NCBI RefSeq assembly: GCF_049942825.1
Contig: NZ_CP187970.1
Location: 4,278,001-4,342,000 of the forward strand
Source: Paenibacillus_G sp049942825
GTDB lineage: Bacteria > Bacillota > Bacilli > Paenibacillales > NBRC-103111
Length of the DNA: 64,000 nucleotides
Reading direction: 5' to 3'
In this document: piece by piece, positions 1-7,311 of the stretch
How positions within the stretch are numbered: position 1 is the stretch's first letter
Layout: each line of letters opens with the position of its first letter
Made by a program: the position numbers and the translations under genes
Notes under the pieces: model-generated
Seen by the model: only the letters and a program-made list of their open reading frames with translations
Databases searched by the model: none
Told to the model about the DNA's origin: nothing

Positions 1-1429
1 TGCTGTTCAGCTTGGGAGATTCCAGCGAAAGCTTCGGATTGGAAGGAATATGGTTCATATCCACCAGTGAATTCAAGTATAATTCCAGATTCGAATAGCC
101 GGAGGGGGTCAGCGCTCTGCCGTCCGACGGGTCCTGGGCATTCAGGCCCGCCTTCTTCTCCCAGGCATCGGGTATCCCGTCATGATCCGTATCGGCAGGG
201 GCCGGGAGGGACTTCAGCTGCGGGTATCCGCCGGCCTCCCATTCGTTGTTGATCAGGCGTCCGGTGCCCTGCAGGACATCGGCCACCACCCGGGCGTCAA
301 CCGCATCCCGGCGCGGGTAAGTCGCCCCGGCTTTGCTCAGCACGGCCGTGTAGGCCTCGTCGGCGGACTTGATGTTCAGTGTGTCATGCCCAAGAACCTC
401 GTAGGGGGTGCCCGAGAACGACGTTCCGCTCTTGATCTCCTGAATCCCCTGCGTATTATCGGCCGTAACGGCAGCATTCCCGTGCATCGCGTTGCCGGCA
501 ATATGGAACCAGCTCGGCTTCCCGTCCTGTCCCGGGCTGACGAGCCGCTCTCTGACCTGTTCCTGCGTCGAAGGACCCCCTTTGTAATAGTTGTTGATGA
601 CGTTGTTCTGCTGGTCATTGCCGCCATACGTGGAGTTGAATCCCCAGTTATAGATGACATTGTTCACGAGATCCGTATTCCCCACCGGATTCACAGTGTT
701 GCCGGTATTCCCGAGGGCCGGGTTCCGGCTGACGTGGCTGGCGATCAGGTTGTTCGAGAACGTGGCATTCGCACCGCCCCAGATGCCGCCATAACCGTGC
801 CTGCCCTTCACGTGTCCCGAGATCAGCATGCTCTCGCTGATGATGCTCCACTGCAGCGTCGTATCGGCGTTGCGATACAGTGACAAGGTCTCATCCACGG
901 ACCAGCTCGCCGAGATATGGTCGATGATCGCATTCTTGACATCCCGCCCGCCGAAGGCGTCAGGCTCCTCGTCGGTATGCTCGCTGCCGGGTCTGAACCG
1001 CATATACCGGAGGATAAGATTCTCCGAGCCCGAAATATCCGTGCCGTAGCCGGCGACGGCAATGCCGTCCCCCGGAGCGGTCTGGCCCGCGATCGTCAGA
1101 TTCTTCTGCTTGATCTTCAGGGGCTGCTTCAGATGAATCGTGCCGGACAGCCGGAAGACAACCGTCCGGTTCCCCTGGGAGACCGCGTCCCGCAGCGAAC
1201 CCGGAATCGGGGCCTCGTCCTTGCCATAGTCCTCGAGCGTCGTAACTTCGTATACATCGCCGCCGCGCCCGCCGCTGGCGTACATGCCTCCGCCTTCCGC
1301 TCCCGGGAAGGCCAGCACTCCGGCAGGCTGAGCGGCCGCCGCCTGCGCCGTGCCCGTCAAGCCGCCTCCGGCCATGCCTGTCACCCATACGGATGCGGCA
1401 GTGATCCCCAGCCATATTCTCCTGTTCAT
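1..1429 (-). CDS. Secreted pectate lyase, PL1 family (C-terminus cut by window edge)
   Basis: Predicted extracellular lyase that splits de-esterified homogalacturonan by beta-elimination. About 476 residues are visible and no stop is met before the window edge. A signal peptide opens the protein (MNRRIWLGITAASVWVTG followed by an AQAAAA cleavage region). The mature start FPGAEGGG, the segments NLTIAGQTAPGDGI and DHISASWSVDETLS, and later Asn-rich turns such as NNVINNYYKG are the right-handed beta-helix pattern of PL1 pectate lyases. Near residue 410 a DTDHDGIPDAWEKKAG segment looks like a Ca-binding thrombospondin type-3-like linker, common in secreted lyases. The start follows a GGAGG site 8 nt upstream. 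The neighbouring acetylesterase at 2391-3206 fits pectin breakdown. Family call is firm; exact specificity is inferred. Confidence 0.88.
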   Translation of the reverse strand, partial: MNRRIWLGITAASVWVTGMAGGGLTGTAQAAAAQPAGVLAFPGAEGGGMYASGGRGGDVYEVTTLEDYGKDEAPIPGSLRDAVSQGNRTVVFRLSGTIHLKQPLKIKQKNLTIAGQTAPGDGIAVAGYGTDISGSENLILRYMRFRPGSEHTDEEPDAFGGRDVKNAIIDHISASWSVDETLSLYRNADTTLQWSIISESMLISGHVKGRHGYGGIWGGANATFSNNLIASHVSRNPALGNTGNTVNPVGNTDLVNNVIYNWGFNSTYGGNDQQNNVINNYYKGGPSTQEQVRERLVSPGQDGKPSWFHIAGNAMHGNAAVTADNTQGIQEIKSGTSFSGTPYEVLGHDTLNIKSADEAYTAVLSKAGATYPRRDAVDARVVADVLQGTGRLINNEWEAGGYPQLKSLPAPADTDHDGIPDAWEKKAGLNAQDPSDGRALTPSGYSNLELYLNSLVDMNHIPSNPKLSLESPKLNS

Positions 1430-1500
1430 CTCATCTTCCTCCTTGTTCTGTTCCTGCTTCGCGCTGTCCACTTCCGCCTGGATCGGCGTCTACCCATTAT

Positions 1501-1740
1501 TCACTCGCTGTTCAGCGTAAAGCTATAATCCAAGGAGAACTTGTTGCCGTAATGCGGCCAGGAGCTGTACGGGATCAGGCGGTCTAGCCCTCAGGCAACC
1601 TGATATGCAGGAGGCAACCCGGCTCTTTCCACGGCCGACTATCGACCACGGTAGCCTGCTGCGGCACGGGGCTGCAGGTCCTGGCTCAGTCCGGTGTATT
1701 TATGGTTCCAATGGGAGAAAATAGGATGCAGGTGAACTAG
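1501..1740 (-). pseudogene. Decayed 3' end of an unrecognised protein gene (two frameshifts)
   Basis: The minus strand reads as a coherent protein tail only if two single-base slips are corrected. From about 1740 the frame gives HPIFSHWNHKYTGLSQDLQP. After a run of four C near 1680 a second frame gives VPQQATVVDSRPWKEPGC and then LLHIRLPEG. After a G run near 1588-1590 a third frame gives LDRLIPYSSWPHYGN and KFSLDYSFTLNSE, ending in TGA at 1501-1503. Each frame stops within a few codons of the slip. The composition is protein-like (many aromatics, few Arg/Ala repeats), unlike shadow frames. I do not recognise the family. It could also be sequencing slips in homopolymers or chance. Confidence 0.35.
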
Positions 1741-1781
1741 CTCGGCTTTACATCTAATCAACAAATAAGGGAGAATGAACG

Positions 1782-1994
1782 ATGACCATTCACGAGATCC
1801 GTGCAGAGGAAGCACTGGAGATCCTTCAGCAGTGCATTTCCATGGAGCTGAGGGTGAAGTCTTCCGAAGTGGGCCGGACCGTCGGCAGGATGCAGGAATA
1901 TGGGTTTCAGCTCAAGAATTCATGGGCTTCCATGGAATTGAAGGATCATACGATCATCGAATTCTGGAAAAAAGAGCTGTTGAAAGGAACCTAA
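1782..1994 (+). CDS. Small hypothetical protein (70 aa)
   Basis: Short acidic/amphipathic protein, no signal peptide or membrane segment. It is mostly predicted helix (IRAEEALEILQQCISMELR, then GRMQEYGFQLKNSWASMELK). An AAGGGAGA site lies 8-10 nt before the ATG; the alternative ATG seven bases upstream opens a different, less protein-like frame. It stands alone between the divergent pectate lyase region and the convergent acetylesterase. No family recognised and no function assigned. Confidence 0.55.
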   Translation: MTIHEIRAEEALEILQQCISMELRVKSSEVGRTVGRMQEYGFQLKNSWASMELKDHTIIEFWKKELLKGT

Positions 1995-2390
1995 AAAAGC
2001 CCCGCCACTTCACCTTCGGAAGCCAGTAAGGCATGGCATGGGTGCTGTTTATTTTAGCGATCGAGGCTGGCTGAGTTCATTCGTCAGCGAATGTTCGGAA
2101 CAATTCGTTGGGAATGGTGACGGTCAGTTGAGGTGATTTTAGTTTACGAAAAATAAGTTATGTAAACAATATCCAACGCAAGCATCACGGCACGATGCGC
2201 TTGAAAGAGAGCGCCCGAAGTCGCCCTCCTTTCAGCTCCGCAGGCTGCGGCTTCGGACTTGCCGACTCTGCCAGCCTGCATCCAAGCGCTGCCTCCAGCG
2301 CAGTATGCGCTGCCGCTTGCAGCCTCTGTACCGGATGTGCCGTCCCATAGTGCCATGACTTCAGCTCAGCTGCTTCTTTCGCAGCCGCTT
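1995..2390. other. Intergenic stretch without a supported gene
   Basis: About 400 bases between two convergent genes. Reading frames here lack plausible starts and protein-like composition. A short inverted repeat, GTTTAC and GTAAAC separated by 14 bases, lies near 2140-2166; I cannot assign it. No T-rich terminator is obvious. Confidence 0.4.
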
Positions 2391-3206
2391 TTATCTCAAC
2401 TCTTTGACCAAATGGTTCCGCAAATGAAGCTTTAACTCGTCGAGTCCTCCCGCCACAAGCTTGGCGATCTGCTTGGCGCCGTTTTCCTGGAAATGCGTAT
2501 TGTCCTGCACACCGTTCGGATAGTTAGTGCTTTCCCCCGGATTCAGCCACAAGAACAGGCTCTTCGTACGCTCGGGTCCGAGCTCCTCATACAGCGCCTT
2601 GCTTTTGGCGGTCAGATCAATAACGGGGACGTTCTCCGCTTCCCCCAGCTCCCTCACGGCGTTCGGATACATCCCGTGGGAATCCTTCACTTGTCCGTCA
2701 GCGGTGAAGCCTCTGCGCTCAACGGGAGTGATCAGCACCGGAACGGCGCCCTTCTCCCGGGCAGCGTCAATATACTGCTTCAAATAGCTTTTGAACGTCG
2801 TGCCCGGCTCGGTGTACCTCGAAGCGTCTTCTTTCTTTTCGTCGTTGTGGCCGAACTGGATCAGGAGATAGTCTCCCTTCTGCATCTCGCCGCGAACGGC
2901 ATCAAGCCGCCCTTCGTCGATGAAGCTCTTCGAGCTTCTGCCGGAAGCGGCTTTGTTGACCACGGTGATCTTCCCGTCAAACAAGGCACCGAACATTTGT
3001 CCCCAGCCCTTGCGCGGCGCCAGATTGTCCGCATAATCGGAAGCTGTGGAATCCCCCGCGATGAACACGCTGATCGTATGTTTGCCGTGCGTACCGTCTT
3101 CATAGGTTTCAGCCGACGCCTGCCCAAGCATCACCGCCAAGGCAAGCACCATCATACCAACGATGGCCGTCCATTTTATTGTTGCTGCCCGCCATTCGAA
3201 TGTCAT
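2391..3206 (-). CDS. Secreted SGNH/GDSL esterase, rhamnogalacturonan acetylesterase-like
   Basis: Predicted extracellular deacetylase acting on acetylated pectin side regions. The 271-residue protein has a signal peptide (WTAIVGMMVLALAVMLGQASA). The four SGNH blocks are visible: GDSTASDY (nucleophile Ser), GWGQMF (block II Gly), FGHNDEK (block III Asn) and DNTHFQENGAK (Asp and His of block V). That order and the GDSTAS variant are typical of rhamnogalacturonan acetylesterases (YxiM/RhgT-like, CE12). The start at 3206 is preferred over an upstream in-frame ATG because AGGAGG sits about 10 nt before it and the signal peptide then starts normally. It lies close to a pectate lyase. Family confident; substrate inferred. 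Confidence 0.88.
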   Translation of the reverse strand: MTFEWRAATIKWTAIVGMMVLALAVMLGQASAETYEDGTHGKHTISVFIAGDSTASDYADNLAPRKGWGQMFGALFDGKITVVNKAASGRSSKSFIDEGRLDAVRGEMQKGDYLLIQFGHNDEKKEDASRYTEPGTTFKSYLKQYIDAAREKGAVPVLITPVERRGFTADGQVKDSHGMYPNAVRELGEAENVPVIDLTAKSKALYEELGPERTKSLFLWLNPGESTNYPNGVQDNTHFQENGAKQIAKLVAGGLDELKLHLRNHLVKELR

Positions 3207-3478
3207 CCTTTGCACTCCTCCTGATTCCATTGTAATCGCTGTCAATACACAATAAAAATGTACCGTTCCTCCTTCCGCGTGAGACTTTGATGTTCCCATG
3301 CGCGATACCCACTATAGCACAGGAAAAAGCTTCATGATTTGGCTGGCTTGCCCGTTTCTTCTCCTTATTTGTCCGATTGCAAAAGCGGTCCCCGCGCTGC
3401 GACAGAACGCAGCTCAGAGACCGCCTTATCCGTCAGCCTCATCAGCGAAGGCCAACATCCACCCTGAAACTCTTCAAG

Positions 3479-4858
3479 CTACTGCTGCTGCCCGTTCGCC
3501 GCAGCCAGAAGGAGAGACAGCTCCGCCGCGCTTGCACCGCTTGTCTCCCCTGCTGCATGACCGGGATCGGACTGCGCGGCCGCCATCGATTGAATCAGGC
3601 TCTCGACCTGCTTATCCGTCCATACCGTACCGTCGGCAAATTCAAAGCGTTCGACCCGGTATCCCGCGTGATCGAAGAAATGGTTCACGATCAGACGCTC
3701 TCCCCCGTCCGACAGCTCCAGATCGCCCCCCTGGCGTTGTACCGTCGTGATATCCGCGGCGGCCGCAGCGGTGAAGATCACGCGATCCGTCTCACCCGCC
3801 GCGCCTTCCTCCCGGATCGTGTTCAGTCCCGTCCCTTCACCGATCCGGTACGTATCGGCCCCTCTGCCGCCCGTGAGCGTGTTCTCCAGGCTGTATCCCG
3901 TCCATTCGTAGCCCTCCACAGCCAGCTCATCCGCGCCGTTCCCGCCTTTCAGCGTATTGTAGAACATGATGGAAGTAAGCGTATCGCTCCCTTCCCCCCC
4001 GTCCAGGACATTCCCGTTCCCGCCGGAGGGAAAATCGAGAAGCAGCGTATCATTGCCTGCATCGCCCTTCAGAAGCGAGTCATCCAGCGAACTGTAGGCG
4101 GCAACCCGAAGGGTATCGTTACCGGTGCCGCCAAGCAGCATCTGGTCCCAGCCGGACACTTCCAGCCAGTCATTGCCTTCATTCCCATAGTAGCGGTTCC
4201 CGTGGCTGCCCGTCGTATCATATTCGTCCTCGGCATTATCTAAAGAATCGTTGCCCTGGCCGCCGATGAAGATGGAGTTCGATACTTCAAAGCCGCCGAG
4301 GATGTCATTGCCCGCCCCTCCTTCCGCACGTGTGGAGCTGGATCGATTCAGGAAGAGGAAATCATCTCCCGCGCCGCCAAGAACCCGGTTGTTTTCCCCC
4401 CGCAGGTTGATGCTGTCCATGCCGTCGCCCAGATCGAAGGTGCTACCGCTTGATAGCGCATCCACGCTTGTAACAACGTCATCCCCGGCCCCTCCCTGAA
4501 CCAGACTGTCCTGAACGGTCAGGATCAGTTCGTCGTCGCCCCCTCCTCCCGTTACCAGGTTTGCGCTCCCCGTCACCGTGAGCAAATCGGTCCCGTCATT
4601 GCCATGAATCCGGCTGCCGTCGCTGCTTGCCGTCACCGTATCACTGCCCGTTTCACCGTACAGGACGGTGCTCGCCCCCTGCACTTCGAACGTATCGTTG
4701 CCTGCTCCTCCATGAAGATCCGTGTGGTCACTCCCGGGATTGACCCGGAGATGGTCATCGCCGTCCCCGGCAAAGATCCGGTCGCCTCCTTCCGCCGAAG
4801 CCGTCAGCACGTCATTTCCCTTCGTACCAAATACCAATCGAGGCTGCAGTTTGTCCAT
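3479..4858 (-). CDS. RTX-type calcium-binding repeat protein
   Basis: A 459-residue protein built almost entirely of glycine/aspartate-rich RTX nonapeptides: about a dozen GGxGxDxLx-like units (GGAGNDTFEV, GGGGDDELIL, GGAGDDVVTS, GGTGNDTLRV, GGRGADTYRI). These bind Ca2+ in parallel beta-roll folds. The C-terminal part (RVERFEFADGTVWTDKQVESL) matches the region that follows RTX repeats in Gram-negative type I secreted proteins. No catalytic domain and no N-terminal signal peptide are visible, so secretion would need a C-terminal signal and a type I exporter, or the protein stays inside. RTX proteins are uncommon in Firmicutes. A GGAGAGGA site precedes the ATG. Repeat class is certain; function unknown. 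Confidence 0.85.
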   Translation of the reverse strand: MDKLQPRLVFGTKGNDVLTASAEGGDRIFAGDGDDHLRVNPGSDHTDLHGGAGNDTFEVQGASTVLYGETGSDTVTASSDGSRIHGNDGTDLLTVTGSANLVTGGGGDDELILTVQDSLVQGGAGDDVVTSVDALSSGSTFDLGDGMDSINLRGENNRVLGGAGDDFLFLNRSSSTRAEGGAGNDILGGFEVSNSIFIGGQGNDSLDNAEDEYDTTGSHGNRYYGNEGNDWLEVSGWDQMLLGGTGNDTLRVAAYSSLDDSLLKGDAGNDTLLLDFPSGGNGNVLDGGEGSDTLTSIMFYNTLKGGNGADELAVEGYEWTGYSLENTLTGGRGADTYRIGEGTGLNTIREEGAAGETDRVIFTAAAAADITTVQRQGGDLELSDGGERLIVNHFFDHAGYRVERFEFADGTVWTDKQVESLIQSMAAAQSDPGHAAGETSGASAAELSLLLAAANGQQQ

Positions 4859-5015
4859 CCGATCATCGTCCTCTCCGACTTTGAATTGATAGGGGTGTAC
4901 CTGCTTATCGTAGCATAATATGTCTGTAATTTCCTTTTTTAACAGGCAAAAAAACAGCTCCCCGCTGGTAAGGCACCGGAAGGCAGCCGAAAAGCGGTCG
5001 CATACTTGTCAAAGG

Positions 5016-5474
5016 CTATACCGCGGAAATCCGCTCGATGATCGTGCTTCCCAGGCTAAGGCGGACCGGGTTAGCGAGTGTATCGCCAACCGGGCATTTA
5101 CTCTCCAGAAACCGGATAAATTCCTCCACTTTCTCCTCCGGAGAGGAAGTACCGATCCGGAACGTGTACCGGATGTCAGAGTAACCGGGACGTACATCGG
5201 ACCGGTCAAAGAACCCGTCCAGGTCGATATCCCCCTCGACATCCACCGAGAAATGCTCCAGTTCCACACCGAACTTGGGGGCGTATACCCGGGCCACGAT
5301 GGACTGGCAAGCGCCGAGAGAGGCCAGAAGCGCTTCGACCGGGTTCATGCCGGTGTCCGTCCCGCCAAGGCCAGCCGGCTCGTCGATGAGAATCTCGAAA
5401 TTTCTTGCGCGGGCCTTGACCTGTACTCCATCCTGCAGGTGGGCGGTCGCTTTGAAGGTTTGTAGGGCAGTCAT
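5016..5474 (-). CDS. OsmC family peroxide-reducing protein
   Basis: A 152-residue cytoplasmic protein of the OsmC/YhfA fold. The family usually reduces organic hydroperoxides through a Cys pair; the expected cysteines are present in GACQSIVARVYA (about residue 75) and ESKCPVGDTL (about residue 129). GGTDTGMNPVEALLASLGAC is the classic family block. A strong site (AAGGAGG) lies 6-7 nt before the ATG. It follows the solute-binding lipoprotein gene by about 100 nt on the same strand, so it may be the last gene of the operon starting at the flavoprotein gene near 8963, or have its own promoter. OsmC-like genes often accompany sulfur-assimilation genes. Length is normal. Confidence 0.85.
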   Translation of the reverse strand: MTALQTFKATAHLQDGVQVKARARNFEILIDEPAGLGGTDTGMNPVEALLASLGACQSIVARVYAPKFGVELEHFSVDVEGDIDLDGFFDRSDVRPGYSDIRYTFRIGTSSPEEKVEEFIRFLESKCPVGDTLANPVRLSLGSTIIERISAV

Positions 5475-5573
5475 AGAATTTCCTCCTTGAGTTTGATGGG
5501 ATTAAGATCCATAAAGCCGGCAGTCAAATTAAAAGAATTAAAAAAACCAGCGGGAAGACTGCGTGCCGCCCTG

Positions 5574-6890
5574 TTATTTGTTCCGGCGGAGCGCTTCGAT
5601 CTCCTTGTCTGCGGTTTCCTGGGCCCGGCGCAGGGCCGTATTCACATCGGTGCCGTTTAATGCCAGCTCCTCTGCGGCTTGGGTCAGCCGCTTGCTCGCC
5701 TCCGCGTCATATTCACTGGGCGAGGACACCTTCCGGGGCTCGATCTTGAATACACTGGCGAGCCGCTTTCCCTTGAGCACCTCGATGTCCCCCCCGTATT
5801 CCTGCTGAAGCTCAGGTTTGTTAATCGCCGGGACCCTCCCGTTGCGCGCAGCTTTCCGCTGCACTTCGTCGCTCAAGGCGGTTGCGATGACATCGAACGC
5901 TTCGTCCTTATGCTTGCTCTGCTTGGAGATCAGCAGGGAATGGATGCTGCCGCTGACCTTCGGCTCTTCATAATAGGGAGGTGGTGCCAAGTCCCAGTTC
6001 AGCTCCCTGCCCTGCGCCCGCAGTTCCTCGAGCGGTCCGATCATATTGGCCAGGTACGACACGCGCATCGCCAGCGTCTGATCCTTCATGAAGGTGTCTT
6101 TATCATAGGAGAACTTCCCTTCGGGACTGACGAATCCGGGAATCTCATAAGACTGCTTCAGGGTGGTGAACACCTTCGACCAGCCCGCCGACTGCAGCGC
6201 AGCCCTGCCCGACTGCGGATCGATCAGCGGCAGGGACAGGCTGCGTGCCACCTGCCCCGGACCGCCCAGATCGATGCCCACATACCTCACGCCGTCCTCG
6301 GTCCGGGTCAGCAGCCGCCCGAGCTCCAGGGCCTTGTCCCACGTTAAGCCTTCATCCGGCGGGTAAGGCACGCCGAACTTGTCGAAGATGTCCTTGTTGT
6401 AATACAGGATGGACAGGTTGTGGGAGAACGGCAGAGCGACGAGCTCCTCCTTCCCGGAGTAGGAGCGGATCGACTCGGTCAGCACCGGCTTCAGCCGTCC
6501 GAGATCAAAGGCATGTCCCCGGGCGAGTTCGCTCAAGTCCTCCACAGCACCAAGGGTCGTAAAGCGGGAGTATGACCCATCGCTTGTGTAGATCAAATCA
6601 GGCAGCGTACCAGAGCTGAGCAGCTCTTCGGGAGTGGTCTCTGCCGGAGGAGTAATCCGTTTCAGGGTGATATGGGGATGAGCCCGGTGTACAGGTTCGG
6701 CAAAAAATTGCTGGAATTCCGTATCGGTCAGCGTATTGCCGTAGGTGTAGAAGGTCAGCTCCACCGGTTCGGAGGCGGCCTTGGCCTCGGTCTGCCCCTG
6801 CTCCGCCGCCCGTTCGGAAGATCCGGCGCAGCCGGCAAGCGGCAGAGTAAGAAGGGAGAAGAGGATCAACGATCTGCGGAAGTAAGGCAT
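5574..6890 (-). CDS. ABC transporter solute-binding lipoprotein (family 1), paralogue 1 of 3
   Basis: Membrane-anchored extracellular receptor of a sugar-type (family 1) ABC importer. The signal peptide ends in the lipobox LPLAGC. Landmarks of the family are YYNKDIFDKFGVPYPPDE and a C-terminal helix region. It is clearly paralogous to the proteins at 12871-14232 and 20074-21426: all share TLTDTEFQ-, ITPPAETT- and FDKFGV-type segments. No permease or ATPase lies beside it. An in-frame TTG at 6896 has the better distance (12 nt) to AAAGGAG than the ATG at 6890 (18 nt), so the real start may be two codons longer. It follows a ferredoxin gene by about 60 nt and probably belongs to the operon driven from the leader at 8998-9061. 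Ligand unknown; a sulfur-containing organic compound is inferred from context. Confidence 0.85.
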   Translation of the reverse strand: MPYFRRSLILFSLLTLPLAGCAGSSERAAEQGQTEAKAASEPVELTFYTYGNTLTDTEFQQFFAEPVHRAHPHITLKRITPPAETTPEELLSSGTLPDLIYTSDGSYSRFTTLGAVEDLSELARGHAFDLGRLKPVLTESIRSYSGKEELVALPFSHNLSILYYNKDIFDKFGVPYPPDEGLTWDKALELGRLLTRTEDGVRYVGIDLGGPGQVARSLSLPLIDPQSGRAALQSAGWSKVFTTLKQSYEIPGFVSPEGKFSYDKDTFMKDQTLAMRVSYLANMIGPLEELRAQGRELNWDLAPPPYYEEPKVSGSIHSLLISKQSKHKDEAFDVIATALSDEVQRKAARNGRVPAINKPELQQEYGGDIEVLKGKRLASVFKIEPRKVSSPSEYDAEASKRLTQAAEELALNGTDVNTALRRAQETADKEIEALRRNK

Positions 6891-6957
6891 CGTCAAGGCT
6901 GAACACCGCTCCTTTGGCTGATTAGATAAGGATAAGATCTCCGCCAGGGACAATACA

Positions 6958-7311
6958 TCAGGAGGATCTTCCGCTGCTGCGGGGAGGCAGAATGCGGTCA
7001 ATGAAAGGCGTCTGGTCCACCGCGGCCAGCTTCGTCCGCCCCGGCCCCCAGCCGATGGTTCGGCGCCAGCTGCCAAGCGTCCCCGAGGCGATCAGTTCTT
7101 CTTCAACCACCGGTTCAGGAACGTCCGCCTGCGGCGAAACATACAGCGCGTCGGCCGGGCAGTACGCTTCGCAGATGAAGCAGGTCTGGCAGTCCTCCTG
7201 CCGTGCGATCACCGGAACGCCGGCCGGTCCGGCATCGAATACGTTGGTCGGGCAGACCTTGACGCAGATGCCACATTCAACGCACCGGTCCGCGCTCACG
7301 ACTTCGATCAT
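6958..7311 (-). CDS. Ferredoxin-type 4Fe-4S protein, partner of the flavoprotein (AprB-like)
   Basis: A 117-residue electron-transfer subunit. Two cluster motifs are present: CVECGICVKVCP and, with shorter spacing, CQTCFICEAYCP, so two [4Fe-4S] clusters are expected. The C-terminal 50 residues (SGTLGSWRRTIGWGPGRT) extend beyond a plain ferredoxin, as in dedicated subunits that dock on one enzyme. Its ATG overlaps the stop of the flavoprotein gene by four bases (ATGA), which implies translational coupling and a tight complex. The arrangement resembles adenylylsulfate reductase AprA/AprB or a fumarate reductase-like flavoprotein with its own ferredoxin. Electron donor and product are not visible. 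Confidence 0.85.
   Translation of the reverse strand: MIEVVSADRCVECGICVKVCPTNVFDAGPAGVPVIARQEDCQTCFICEAYCPADALYVSPQADVPEPVVEEELIASGTLGSWRRTIGWGPGRTKLAAVDQTPFIDRILPPRSSGRSS

Noticed and set aside
2144..2356. A 70-codon minus-strand frame after the acetylesterase gene
   Set aside because: Ala/Gly/Arg-rich, no ribosome binding site, no recognisable motif.
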